A stretch of 64,000 nucleotides of DNA from Hydractinia symbiolongicarpus (Eukaryota; Cnidaria; Hydrozoa; Anthoathecata; Hydractiniidae), in the NCBI RefSeq assembly GCF_029227915.1, contig NC_079886.1, positions 19,506,501 through 19,570,500 on the forward strand. The letters run 5' to 3'. The stretch's first letter is position 1, and every line of letters begins with the position of its first letter. Positions 36,100-49,467 of the stretch are shown here, piece after piece. A program made the translations under genes and the position numbers. The notes beneath the pieces were generated by a model. The model was not told the DNA's origin, did not search any database, and was given only the letters and a program-made list of their open reading frames with translations.

Positions 36100-39000
36100 C
36101 TATTTCTTTGTTTTTGTTTTCTTTGATTTTTTTGTGTATCGTGATTTCGCACCCTTCTTTATAGCGAGTTTTTCTTTGAGTTGACCAGTCTTGTTGGACC
36201 GCGTCTAAAGAGAGGAAAATGAGACAAACGAAAAAAAAAAAACAGTTACCAAACCCACTTAGTTAAAAAATTTAAAAAGTAAAATCCTCGTCAAATCTCA
36301 CCTTTCTGGAATAATATTTCTTTTTATTTTTTTTAATTCTGGTTGCTCGTGTTTTCAGCGCGCTTTTAGTTCGCGTCTCCAATGGTTTGACTCTAAACAA
36401 AGAAATAACGCGTTGCTCTTTAAATCTTAACAAAAAAACTCATGACCGAGATTTTCAGTTTTCACGACTTTAACGTCACACCCACAAGCAGAGGAAGTTG
36501 ACAGCTTCAAGTTTGCTGGCGAAATAACGGCACCCAGCCGGAGAAAAGAAAAATTGATTTGTGGCAGTTTATTTTTCTGGATTTTGAATAAACAGTTAAC
36601 ACCCTAATTCAGAGTTATAACGGCGAATTTCCACGAATTAAAATGTGAATGGCGAATTAGCCGCGAAAAATTCTTCTCAACGAGTTTTTCTAGAAATATA
36701 GTGAGTGCTTTCTGATTGGTTGGAAGTTTTCAGCGAAATATTTCGTCGCTAAAATGTGGGAACTGTTTGTACTTTATCGGCGCAACGGATTTTTCAAAGC
36801 AAAATCAAAACAAACGAAATTGTGCATGCCGAGATACATTTCGCCAACAAATTCGCCGTGGAATTTGCTTCGTGAAAATTCGCCTTAAAAAAGCAAGATA
36901 TAATTTAGTGGCTTTTTTAAACACGTTCAAACGAATAACCAGCAAAACTTGGGAAACATACCTGTAGATTCTAACAAGCCAGTGTTCGGTAGTGAAAGCT
37001 TCTTCTAAATGTGTCAGTTTTATATTCTTATTACCTATCTCAGTGTTCCTTGTTCGGTCGTAACCCGAGGGTGCTCTGTAATCCAACTGAAAAAAGAAAG
37101 TAAAAATAAGGCTTCCACCATGGTTCCATAAGCAAAAATGCAAAAGAACCAAAACATTTTAAGATTTTTGGAACGTGTGGAATTTTGCAGCACGGCGCAA
37201 CATAAACCGAATTAAAAACAAAGGACCGTATCAACGATTAAAAAATGAACCTCAAAAACAACAAATTTATATGCTCATAAAAATGAAAAAAGTAGATACA
37301 CTTTACGTTAATTACCTTTAGGTCACCAAACCGATAGTAGCATAATTTATACATCAAACAGTTTAAAAGTGTTGGAGAACCGCCTTTATCTACACGAAAC
37401 TCTCCTTGAGGTGTAAAATAATCCGATTCCTAGGGACAAAAGTAAAAGATATTAGAATAAATTATAAAAGAAGCTACGCTATAAAAAATATTACTTAGCA
37501 AGCCGCTGCACAAAACGGAAAAGAAAATGTGTATTTAAAATGTTTACGTCATGTGCACATAAAATTTTCTTTTCCGTTCCGTTCCAGGCAAAGTGGAATC
37601 GAGTTAAACTTTACCTTTACATTCCGTGCAGAAGCGACAGGCAGAAAATTAGATGGCAAAGCAGATTAATTATTTCGTGAGAACTGCCTAAAGTGTGTTT
37701 ACTTCCTTTTTGAAATGTGCGTAATAACATGTAGTGAAAATTACCAGCAGAAATTTTTTTGTTCTGTTCCCGCCCGTCCTTTTCGTGGAAAATTTTCTTA
37801 AAGTGGCAGGCAAATTATATTACCATTAAAAAAAAGACAATGATATGAACAGAAATACTCGCCTTGATATCTTTCGGGTGTTCTCCTTCAGCAATTCTCA
37901 CCATCCATAAAAACTTATTAATATCATCACCAGAGTATCCTATTACACCGCCAAAGATCACCAAAACATAATCCACATCCAAACTCCTCATGATTTCGTA
38001 CGCAGCACTTTCATTCGATGACATGGCTTTTCCCACGAGAGCAATGTGACTGTTGTTCCAAGTGTTGTTATCCACTAGTGTCGTCCTATTCGCCATCCCA
38101 GCAATTTGATATCCATAATCCCACCAAGACATCACCCTATGAAGGTAATATGATACCCGTATATGTCTGGCTGCCACGCAAAATGGTACCAAAATTAGCG
38201 AGACGCACGCAAGCCGTATAAAAAGGACGGGCGGACCCGTGGATTATTCAACGTGCCATCGACTAGTAAAGTTTTTATACTATAACTTAATCAATGCACG
38301 TTTTACACAAGCAAAATCAAAAAAAGGAACATGCAAACCTTGCATCATCAGGTGTATTTTGACTTAACCAGTGATAAGCCTCTCTGAAGTCATCCAAGAT
38401 GTTTCGGCTCCTAAACACAAATCAAGAATAATGAAACAAGTTCTGAAGATTTAGCTAATCTGTAAGATGTTAATTTTAATATACTATTACATTTATAAAG
38501 TATATAGTGTATATAGTGTATGTTATAATTAGAGTAGACTTAATAATTCGAACGCCCGCAAGACCAAAATATTTGTTTGACCAAAATATTTGTATGACCA
38601 AAATATTTGTATGACCAAAATATTTGTATGACCAAAATATTTGTTTGAATTATAGAGTTTATAGCAAATTTTATTGGAAGTTGAGCTGTTTCTAGTACGT
38701 TTCTACGCACTTAAACATTCTGATTGAGTGTTATGTTCGAGATGGGTATGAATTATTTAATACAATACTTTCGTCTTGAATATATTATCATCTTTCTTTA
38801 AAAAAAAAAAAAAAAAATCGGAGACCAAAAATTACTTTTTAAACCTCCAATATAAATGACACAGGTATTTACTCGGATTAAAAAAAACCTCAAGCAATAT
38901 GGACGTTCGATTCTTGAAAACGGTAACTTTTAATATTTTACTGGAAAATGGATTGCCCAAAATACAAAGAGGAACTCACGGAGACAACGAGAAACCTAGG

Positions 39001-42000
39001 TGTGTTTATCTCTGAAGTTTAGTTCAAAAAGGTTACTTAATAACTAGGTCTAATAACTAGGCGTTTTCTTCCTGTTTTGCAAACATATGCACAAATCTTT
39101 GATAGCAATTCGAAGAAAATTATAAAATTTCCAGATAATATTCACAAAGTTAAACTCTTTTTCCTGCGAAAATACTTAATTTTTTTTTTATGTGTTACAG
39201 AAGCTTCTTTTATGTTGTCCGAATTAGTGTTTTAAGCCTGTTTCTTAGAAGACCTCACAACTGCAAGATAAAAAGAAGAAACAATACAAAATAATATACA
39301 CACCCGTCGTAATTCGAAGTTGCAAGCACAATGGATGGACTGGAATAAGCATTACTGGTAACCCACGTACAGTGGACAGAGAACAACATTAGCATCATTA
39401 AAAGCAACATGACGACCATCATTTTCAAATGGGCACCTACAGCGGAATTACTGCCCACATCGTCAGTTTTTGATTTCTCCTATGCAATAAAAATAACCGC
39501 TTAATACTGTATACACCATATTATATCAACACACAACATATAAAAGCAAAGCAGCTAGGAAAATCATGGAGAATATTAAGGCTTTCACATTGAAACACCT
39601 AAAAGATTTGAACATAACATATTGCAAGCTATACCTCTTTTTTAGGGCCCTCTTTTTTCTTTTTCTTTACTTCTGCATCAGTGGGGGTTTTCTTAGCAGT
39701 TGAGTCGTCCTGATCGGACAGGTAGTTATCTAACGTGCTCGAAAAACCGATGGCAGCCAACATACATACGCAGGGAGTCAGCGTCAACATAAGACGAACC
39801 ATAACTCCAGCAAAATACACAGCAGAGACAGCATACAACACAACTAGGAGTAATGCATAAATTAATTTTAGAGCTACAGTCATTTATTTATATCATTTAT
39901 AACAGAGTCAGTATCTATACATTATATATTCAACAAATGAGATATTGATTTTACTCTTTCTAACACATGGGTTGAAAAACAACAGGTTATCTAAACAAAT
40001 TGACCAAGCCTTTTTAGCTGTTATTTCAAAAATTCATTAACATCTCGAAGACAGAGTGGAAGAGAATTTCTCTGATAAAAAACTCACAGTTTAGGCAATA
40101 CAACACCTAACAAACAAGTTAAAACATACTGAATACTCGCTCATTGTTAATGTTTTTCACACAGAGCCACAAACCATATGGAAACACACAAATAAGTATG
40201 TGGAGGTCGAAGAAGAATGACACCCATGTCGTTGGTTGATGCTCAGACACCGATGCAATGATGGGAATATGGATTTTCGCATATCTAGTGAAATTATCAA
40301 ACATTAATACAAGAAATTAGATTGTTTATAGTTTAAGTACTTGTTTAATATTCTAATTAAAGTCGTACAAATATGCGGTTAAAAATTCGAAAATGATCAT
40401 TTAAAAAACAAAACATACCCAGTATCATAAAGTGAGTAAAATCTCCCACTCCATGGAGCAACATAACCTAAAACAGGATGATATAAAATACACACCAGTA
40501 TGTACAGTATAAATTACCAAAATATTGCTTGAGAACAAAAAATAGGGTAGCTTTGTGCTCTTCAATGTTTTAGTTCTAAATCAAATGTGCAAAGTTTTGA
40601 ACTCTTGTTATGAGTGATAAAAAATTAAATCCATTAAAATTTTTGTTGTAGACCTTTAAAAGGCAACCAGTTTTCATAACTGTCCTGAAAAATAATCAGG
40701 CCTGTAATTAGTTGATTTGGATGGGTTTAATAGTAGGCAAACCATTTTATTTTTTTGCTACACGTGAATTAACTATGAAACATTCCAAAGCATTTTTTTA
40801 ATGATCCTGTTTAAGAGCTCAGGAAGGAGAAAAAGAAAGAGTGAAAGTAGAAGGAATTATGTATCTGATTAATCAAAAAAGACAAAAACCCTATAAATTA
40901 ACCAAAACTTGGTCTTTCCACGTGAAGAATTGTTTGCTGACTTAGAATGTTGAGAAGAAAAAAACAACTATTAAAATTATAGGATATAAAAATTACAAAA
41001 CTTTATAATTACACAATCCACCTACCAGCGTAAGTTAATCCAACAACTGCTAAGAAAACTACCCCAGCAACACCGACAATTGCAAAGTTGAACAGATACA
41101 TAAACTCTTTCTTGGACATCCTGTCTCGTAAATACTGTATAAACGCATACGCCTGTAGCAAAGCAAACACACCTAAAATTAAAAAAACTTATATTGACAG
41201 GAAACCATATTTATGTAAGATCCGGAATATTTTATTAACAATAAAACAAACAAAAAAATAAGGCATTCAAATAACAAGTAAATTTTTGCATTCAACTTTC
41301 TATAAAAGTAGATTTGCGATTAAGAAATAACTTCTCTACCTGAGTTTACATATTAGCTACAAGGGCTGATCCAAGCTAATTTGGACATCGGTATACCGAT
41401 TTTGGGGACATCTAATTTTATACCTTATATTTCATATATATATATATTATCTGCGGCGCCATCGACGCCCAAAATAATTTCTGGATCACCCCCTGAGCTA
41501 CTATGGTTAACCATAAGCATAAATTCCGTTTACAAAATTTTTAAGCACGTAAGGGAAGAAACTTGTATGCATATTTACCTGCTGCTGCCATGTGTTCACT
41601 AGTTCGGATGGGTTGAAATCCAACAAATGGAATTTGCATAGACAACAGTAATCCAGTTATGAAAAAAACACTGTAAGCTGTTAAAAAAATGAAAATATGT
41701 AAAGCTTATTTACTAGCTTATTTATTGAAAGTAAAAGTATAATTGAATATATAAATCACTTACATGTAAAAATTTTACTTGAGAATCTTCCCATTAACAA
41801 CAAAACAAATACATGAAGTGGAATCAAATTAATGATAAAAACATAACCACCCCATGCGGATACCTAAATCATTGGGAAAAACAACAGAAATATTTTTGAT
41901 AAAGAAAAATATGCAAGAATGCAATATTAAAACAATTACGCTACTCACCATATAGAAATAAGAAAGAGCTGCACAAATAGACCAAGATACCGAACCAGTT

Positions 42001-45000
42001 TTCATTGCCCTAATCTAAATGCATGATAGGAAAGAGTACAGTCTTTGGCTGCACAAAACATTACACAGACCACAAAATTTGGGGGCAATAATATTCCTTT
42101 ACCCTCATAGTTATCTTAACTTTTAAATACATGAATGATTTTTTGTTAGCCAAAAGTATTAACATTTTATGAACATTTTTAGGATTAACTTGACAGTCAT
42201 TTGTTCAAAAGGAATAGAATGCCTTTTCAATATTTTTTCTTACGATCTATAAATTTAAAACTAGTACACACTTTCTCTTGCAAGCTCGTTTTTGCTTGGC
42301 AGAATGATGGGTATATATATGGAACTTTGTGAACAATAGAAACTCATATATTGTTAACCTATTGACAAAATAGGGTCAACAAAAAAATCCTTCACTATTA
42401 CTATTAGACAAAATTAGGGTAAAGATAGCTCTGTTCACTAACACAACAAAACTTTGTAGTAATTGCATACCCATAGAAAATATGTGAATTGTAATGCGAA
42501 TATAGCAATTCCTTCATTATCATATGAACCAGCAACAGAACGAGAAATATAACCAGGAGCTAGAAAATTAACAAGAACTACATTAACATTTCTGCTACAG
42601 AGAAGACAGGAAAAACAAATTCAGCAAAGGTATACCTATGGCAATAAAACACGCAGCAAAGAGGCCTGCTCTGTCATTCCAAAGTTCCTTTGTTAAAAAA
42701 TATGTTGAGATTGCAGTCAGCCCACTAAAATGTAGACAAAGAAAGCCATAGTGATTTACCAAATCCATTAGAGAATTTCTCAACAGGGCTAATATAAAAT
42801 TGAATATGGTTGGAGTAGCTGTGCATGAAGATTTAGTAAAAAAAATATCATGAATTTTTGGAGCACAGAATGGATCAGCAGTAAAATTATTTTTAAAATT
42901 ATCAGTAAAACTATTTTTTGAAAAAATACACACTGGCACTTTAAAACTGTAATTGGTATGTATACATGGTGCTAATGATACATTTCTCTGTTATTCTGAC
43001 TCTTCCCTTCTTTTTTTCTTCGCCAATTTAGTTTATTGTGTATTTTATTGAATTTGGACAATAAATCTTAGACTCCAAATACAATACTCAGTATATTGTG
43101 ATTGACATAAAAGTAGCCATAAGACAAGGCTGCAGACTACAGAAGGTTTTTGTTACTGTAAAATCTATTTCTACCTGAAAACGGGTGCTAAAAATACACA
43201 AACATCACGAATATGAACTGTAAAATGAAGTGCATTTAATATCCAATGTAGACCACCAGCTGTTACCATCAAGCCAGGATAAACCTAAATGATATATGCA
43301 TTCATACAAATACAAGCACGAGCAACAAAAAAATTATTTGTTGCAAAAATAGAGACACGCTTTAAAAACAAAAGAAATAAAAATCCAAGAAAAGAAAACA
43401 ATAACTTCTTTGTCGCACATATTCTACTTTTAAAAGCTTTTTTTACTTTTCTTCTTTTTACTTTTCTACTTTTACAAAAATTACAAAAATTAGTTCAATA
43501 AAATTAGGCAGCCATTAAGCAACTTTAGATTTAGAATTTAAATGTGTATTAAAAATATAAGGCAAACCCTGCTCCTTCTTTAGTTCATATACATATACAT
43601 TAGTATATACATTTTTTGGAAGAATTTGTTACCCATAGTGAAGTAACAACTGAAGTCAAAAAAAGAAAAACAAAAATTATGTAAAAACAAACATTTTGTA
43701 ATTATTTATTAAATAATAAGTTTGAACTAAATGATTACATAGAAGTAAAGAAAGGAAGTATCTTAACTTATATGAGGATGTTGTCTCCAACTAAGAATCC
43801 CAAATTAATAGAAAAAAGTACTTACAAAAATTGTAATAAACACTACCTTAGGTATCAATTTCTCTTCATATAATGAAAAACTTACAGTTCCTCCTACAAT
43901 TCGTCCAAGTGGATACCATGCCCTTTCATCAAACCAATTTAAAAAATTATAAAAACCATTGCTAACGAGATGGTGAGTTGCCCTGTAGTTAAACCTAAAA
44001 GAAATAAGAAATATCAAAATATTCATTTTTGCATATAACACAGTCAGTACAGGAAATGCCCAAGGAAGTTTAGGTTGCAATAGATGACCACGCTTTAGAA
44101 GATCCAATATTAGGCCTATCAATAAGAAAAAAACATGCAATAAATCGGACCCCTAAACTTTAATAATTTTGTTTGCACAAGTGATTCTTTTTAAATTCGA
44201 AACTAAAAACCAGCTAGCCAAACTTTTTATGGAACTGGAGGACAGTTACTGACTCAACTAATATTCTATTTCTCAGAATTGGACATGTCTTTTTTGCTAG
44301 ATCAATCGTCCGTTATTGATAGACCTGTAATATTATTGACATTATTTACTAAGAAAGGTTTATAGACAATATAAACATTTATCCTGACACTGTAACCAGG
44401 GCATTCCTTGAGATGAGTGCAATCGCACGCTCACTCGCCCACACACCTGTAAAAAAATTTACGAGTGCTTTTTATCGCACTCGTGAATTTTTTTTTTTTC
44501 TAAAATATTATAAAACGATGAAAAGGGCTATTAAACCTAAAGTAAAATCTGTTTTTTATGTATATTCAAGATTTTTGGTATAAAAATAAACTACATAATA
44601 ATTATCACGGATTGTCTGTAACAGATGTACGGAACAATCTTTTGTAATGTTTATATAATTTTGTTATCCATTTATATCATCATACATGATAAAATGGATG
44701 GCAGCAATGGGTAGGAGATAGTTGCGTGTCTTATTTTATAATTATTTTTGATATTTTTAGTGGCCAATTTGCTTGAAGGTAATGAAGATAAAAAGAGAAA
44801 ATTATCATCTATACATTTTATTTTAACATTTATCAATATTTTTAACAGGAATTAAAAATTAAGTCCTGGGTACTAGGTTTTGAAATACATGTCAATTAAA
44901 CCTAAAAATGATACCTGCTATACTATTCTATTACCTGAAGCAAATTATCAAGGTGCTCAATGTGATGGCAAAGATATAAATAGATTAGAATTACATTCAA

Positions 45001-47166
45001 CACAAAAGAAAAATGATCTCCAGAATTGTGTTTCAGATTAGCAATTTCACAACATTTTTTTTCATAACAGAAAAAAAGGTGTTGTGTAATAATTGAAATG
45101 TATTTTTATATTTTCACCACCTGAAGATTAATACACCTTCTGGTGGCCCACAAATATAATTGTTTTTACACAAGGAGAGTATGACGTGAATATTCATCTT
45201 TATGCCCTTCAAAAATAAATACTGAAAAAAAAATTGTTTTATTCATACACAATGAAAGTGCACAAATCAAAATTTTCCTTTTATATTTCCTTTAATCATA
45301 TTTTTCTTGCAAGACTTAGTATTCAAACATCTTTTCTATACAGCCCGGACAATTAATAGTGAATGCTCGAATGGAGCAACACTCCCTGTTGATATATACA
45401 AAAAAATCCCTAAACTAAGATTTTGATCATATTGCAGACAAGCAATGTGATGTCAAAATTACTCTGATCTTTGCCGCTTTTCATGGAAGCTCTTATTCAA
45501 GATGACATTCAGAATTGCTTGAGACTTGCTTAGAAGTAGCTTGTTTAACCTTAGTAATCTCTTTTGGTAATAAGGAAAAAAGAGATGTATTTGTTAAATA
45601 TTAATGTTGTATAAGTCTTTTGAAATAAAAGTAAGTAAGCTTAATTAAGGACATGTATACATCTGGGTTAAAAACTCCAGCTGCTGTAAGAAGTTAGTAA
45701 TCCACATGTTCTGACGACATGTGGATTACTAACACATATTAATTTCCACACACGGTTCAGCACTCACAGGCGTAATTTTTCTAACAGCAGGGCCTGGTAC
45801 ATATCTTGTAAACAATTAAATCTTCTCTATTACTGGATAATGCCTGCAGGATTTTTTTTTAAAAAACATAGTTTTAAGAAAGGCTGACTCTACTCAACTT
45901 CCATGCTTTTAATGACTATTTTACTTTGATTGATGATATGTTGCCTATTTTTTTTATATGCATAAATAAACCAAAGTATCTTAGAACTTTTGCTTTATTT
46001 ATGGATATAAAAAAAAAACTTGTCCGTTGTTTTGGTGTCGTAGAACATTGCAGAGTTGGGTTATTTTCATCAGGGAAAGATCCTGACTGATATGCTAACA
46101 TGCAAAATACTGCTGGGTAATTCCGTGTTAAATCACCTAAAATTTTGTGAAAATTGAACCAATGTTTTTGGATTTTGCCCATTTTTTTTAAATCCGCTAG
46201 GTATCATTAAGAAAAGGTCACATACAAAATTTTAGCCTATAGTATTGTGTGGTTCTCTTGTTATATGCGTTTTAGTTAAGGCCTGTTTTCCGGTTTTAAG
46301 GGTGTGCCAGGGTATGCATTTTTTTTAAGCCATAGCTTTGCTTCTCATTGCCCGGGGACAATGAAAATATCAGTTTTGACATATTTTTAGATGTAGATTC
46401 AAAAAATAGGTTAGGAGATGTGAGAATAAAGCAATCTCTCAGTCTGAACCAATTTTAAATTTAATGTTTTTTAGGGTTTTCATAATCTATCCAAGTTAAA
46501 TTTTGACTATAAGTAATCTGTACACTTTACATCTGTACACTTTACACTTATGTGTAAAACAAGTTGTTGGTTTACAAATTTTTAAAGAATAATTTTTTAA
46601 AGTTAAGAAACAGATCCACAGATCTTCCTTGGTAATTTGGTTTTCCTAATGTCACGTCTGTTTTTTAAGCATCAAAAAAGGTACATGGTGATGTTTCAAG
46701 CAGCTACTAGCTCCATACGAGACAAGTCGCCAAGTATTGCAATTATTAAAATAGACTTTAGAAATAATTCCAGTGGATCTCACATGGGAAAAAAACACCC
46801 ACAAAAATAAGATGTAAATCACAGAAATAGGAGGTTTTTAGCTCAACCCTACACAAACGCCCTTCTTGTTTACCAGCGTTTTTGCAAAGTTGTTTCTAGG
46901 GATGGGTTATAGTCAAAACCATTAAGTTATGTGGCATATGGAGTTGCCAGATCGTCGCTAGAGCTGTTTGTTTCTATAATCATGTAAGTAGGACGGTATA
47001 CACTATAGCTAGCCTGATAGATGTGCATATTTTACATGGCTAGCCTCACAAACATCGAGGGATACACCCTGCCTATCATTTCCAGAAGGGGGGCATGGCT
47101 GTGCCCCCAGTGGAAACAATCCACTAACTATAGGTTTTTGTGATTTTCTGGGCTAGCCACTTTAAA

Positions 47167-47209
<43 letters not shown>

Positions 47210-48104
47210 TTATCATTATTATTATAGGGCTAAATGGTAATATTCAATTCTTGGATCAGGGTTAACATTATCAAATTTTGAAAAGGAAAACGAGGAACTT
47301 TTGAGAAAAATAGGGTGCATATTTGGATTTATCAGCAAAAATTATATAACATAGGAAATTTAGAATACCAAATATAATAGTTTGAGCATAATATTTAACT
47401 GCCATGAAAATATTTTTCCCGCAGTTAATTTGTGTGGTCATTTCTTCATAAAACATCGAAAGTTTGGCTACTAATAGAGGCAGTTGTACTTAGTGTATAA
47501 ACTTGAAAATTTGCATGTTTCCATAAATTTTAGTGCTGAATTTAAATATGTTCTTATCATTTTTCTTATCATTTTTGTTAAAAATGATAAGAATTTTAAG
47601 CATTAAAAATTTTAAGCATGTTAACTCAGATCCAAAAATTGCCCAAATTGAATCGCCATCAAGGGGGATAGAAACCTGGTCTCCCGCACAAAGTACAAGA
47701 GTGATAGCCACTAAACTACGACGCCTTTTTAGCTGCTCAATACAGGTCAAAAATACCAAAACATTATTTACATTGAGTAAGGAAAATAAGCACTAGGAAT
47801 CAAAAGAGTACAACTGAAATAATAACGGTGTGTTCTTACACTGTGTTCTTAATAAACAAAGCTATCAAAAAAATATATATTTGTATCAAAACACTAACCA
47901 AGGATCGAATTCATGAATTATACTTTCGAATCTGACAACTGCAAACAAACGACTAAAAAATGCAACGATCCACGCAGCGGCTAAAATTGAAAATGTGAGC
48001 AAAGACTGTATTCCAACCATTCCCGATGTTGACATTTTTGGAGGGTGTTTTGAAACTGTTTCCATTTCCTCCCCACTAGCCTTTCTCTTTGCAACCGCGG
48101 CCAT
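36100..48104 (-). CDS. STT3B: Oligosaccharyltransferase catalytic subunit STT3B
   Basis: STT3 transfers the lipid-linked oligosaccharide to Asn-X-Ser/Thr in the ER; the B form acts mainly post-translationally. Nineteen in-phase exons: 47899-48104, 43886-43994, 43175-43284, 42636-42724, 42471-42559, 41949-42014, 41764-41863, 41579-41677, 41026-41172, 40419-40467, 40130-40284, 39635-39843, 39304-39479, 38339-38410, 37863-38136, 37316-37429, 36962-37086, 36302-36392 and 36100-36204; 794 aa. Visible active-site elements: [11 protein letters not shown] (first acidic motif), [18 protein letters not shown] (loop glutamate), [12 protein letters not shown] and [13 protein letters not shown]-glycosylation sites such as ANRTT and NNTWNNS follow [17 protein letters not shown] and [10 protein letters not shown] match the B, not the A, paralogue, and the lysine-rich C-terminal tail also fits STT3B. 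Start context is good (AAAATGG). Intron 15 uses a GC donor; intron 1 is nearly 4 kb. Confidence 0.96.
36600..36890. repeat. Gcgaa/ttcgc-rich element (STT3B intron 17)
   Basis: Repeated GGCGAATTTCC, GGCGAATTAGCCGCG, GCGAAATATTTCGTCGC, AATTCGCCGTGGAATTTGC and AAAATTCGCC motifs in both orientations. It is the third copy of the TTCGCG-type dispersed family; a short related stretch is at 26863-26905. Confidence 0.55.
38145..38269 (-). repeat. ACTAGTCG...GGGTAT dispersed element, copy 2
   Basis: Inverted relative to 22481-22617 and alignable along its whole length, including TCCACGGGTCCGCCCGTCC and ATTTTGCGTGGCAGCCAGAC on the minus strand. It lies in STT3B intron 14 and ends about 9 bp from the exon 15 acceptor. 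Confidence 0.8.
38562..38646. repeat. 17-bp tandem repeat, five units
   Basis: Five near-perfect units of GACCAAAATATTTGTAT (TTT in place of TAT in the first and last). In STT3B intron 13. Confidence 0.93.
42090..42385. repeat. Segment related to the piggyBac-like MITE family
   Basis: Ends GACAAAATAGGGTCAA and shares an internal block with 33.3 kb. It lies in STT3B intron 5. Ends are degraded. Confidence 0.4.
44111..44330. mobile_element. hAT-like MITE, copy 1 (STT3B intron 1)
   Basis: Left end TAGGCCTATCAATAAG and right end TTATTGATAGACCTG are inverted. An internal ATTCTGAGAAATAG block (minus strand) matches the copy at 53.7 kb. Flanks CAATAT and TAATAT may be a degraded target duplication. 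Confidence 0.7.
45693..45733. repeat. Perfect 17-bp palindrome with 7-bp loop
   Basis: Arms GTTAGTAATCCACATGT and ACATGTGGATTACTAAC enclose TCTGACG. In STT3B intron 1. Confidence 0.95.
47167..47226. repeat. (ATT)n microsatellite
   Basis: Long ATT trinucleotide run with a few interruptions near its right end, in STT3B intron 1. Confidence 0.95.
47640..47735 (-). repeat. tRNA-derived SINE or pseudo-tRNA
   Basis: On the minus strand, GGCGTCGTAGTTTAGTGGCT then ATCA gives an A-box-like TAGTTTAGTGGCTA, and CAGGTTTCTATCCCC about 30 bases later is a B-box-like element. A CTCTTG/CGGGAG stem lies between them. The acceptor stem does not close and the anticodon loop is oversized, so it is a tRNA relic or SINE head, not a working tRNA. 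Confidence 0.6.
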
Positions 48105-49467
48105 TTTGAAGTTCTGCGCGTGTCTTTATGGTTGGTTCACTGATTACAAAACTCTGCGCGAAAGCTGATTGGTTTATGCTGGTGGTAGATCTTTACCAAT
48201 CATCAAAAGCCGAAAATAAGGCCTTCCTGAGAACCTGGCATTGATTTCCACACAGTACGCTCACTGTATCTGACGCGCTACCTCGCTCGAGATTTTGTAC
48301 GGGCTCTCCTATTCGAAGACGACGTTTCTTTAAAAAATATTTATTTTTCAAATATAAATATGGATAACTTTGTCACCTTCTTGATCAGGGAACAAGAAGC
48401 TGAGATGGAGAAGACCACATGGCTTTTGTTCTTAAAGCAGAAAATTGATTTTGTATAAAAGCTTACCCCCCCGACAAAAAAAAGTTTATCTAGAAGACTA
48501 AAGAAAAAAATATTTATCATGCTGAAAAATGCGGATAAATCCTCTCAGAGTTGTGAAAAATGAGCAGCCTCTAGACTGTTCACAATACTGGCAGAAAGTT
48601 GTTCGTGACTATTATTTCTTAAAAAAGCACCGCTGAACGGAGGCGAAAAAGATTTAAAAAATATATTTTATCAATGCTGAGAAAAAAAGCGACCATATAA
48701 TTTCGATTTGACACTAATTAAGTATTTTCTTGTTCCGTTCCAATGCGTTTTGTTTATTATCAACCTTCCGGAAAATATGCGGAAAGTGTTACATATTATA
48801 CACAGTCTAGGGCTCAGCACGTCTTTTTACTTTTTTCCACTTTTGGCGCTTGGTAGAGAGCAATACATGAGCAAGCGAGACATAATGATAACAACGTGTG
48901 TTCCGCTTTCGGTTATCGCTCTGCACAACGAGTCAAACTTCCGACATAACAGTCCCTGAAATCACATTTATTGGATTCTTTGTATGTTCCTTTTGCCTTC
49001 CTGTACCTTATTACTCATTTTTCAAATGGGTAAAGAGGTGAGGTTTTGATTTTATCAGACGACAAATCTGATAATAGCTAAATTACAAAAGATAAAACCA
49101 AAAAATAAGCAGTGTATTCTAGGTCTGGCTAGCTAACTTACTGTGTAGCCAGCTGTACCTAAAAGATGCTTCCCTGACAAAACGACTCAAGAGAGCGAAG
49201 TATATGAAGAAATTTCAGAAATTAATAAAATCCATGCTGTCTTTTTTTATGGAAACCACTCATCTGTTTAGTCCTAGTCATTTATGATTTTGTCATGAAC
49301 AAGCCAGTTTATTTAAGGCTTTATAACAGCGACTATATTTTGACAGCTACAACTGTTGGACTTTAAACCCCTCATTCTCAATAGTGTAGCATAATTGCCA
49401 ATATCTTGAATAAATTTTGTATGCAGGCATAGTTGCAGAGGAGTCAAATCCTCCATATTTTGAACCC
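48105..49467. other. Upstream region of STT3B
   Basis: Begins with the STT3B promoter side (CGCGGCCATTTT just around the start codon). I see no further gene; the divergent ERCC3 start is 2.9 kb away, so a shared promoter is unlikely. Confidence 0.5.

Noticed and set aside
42595-42939. 114-residue minus-strand frame
   Set aside because: Read-through of STT3B exon 4 into both introns; only 42636-42724 is exon.
47640-47735. Functional tRNA gene on the minus strand
   Set aside because: The acceptor stem does not close with a matching 3' side and the anticodon loop is too long, so it is a relic or SINE head.
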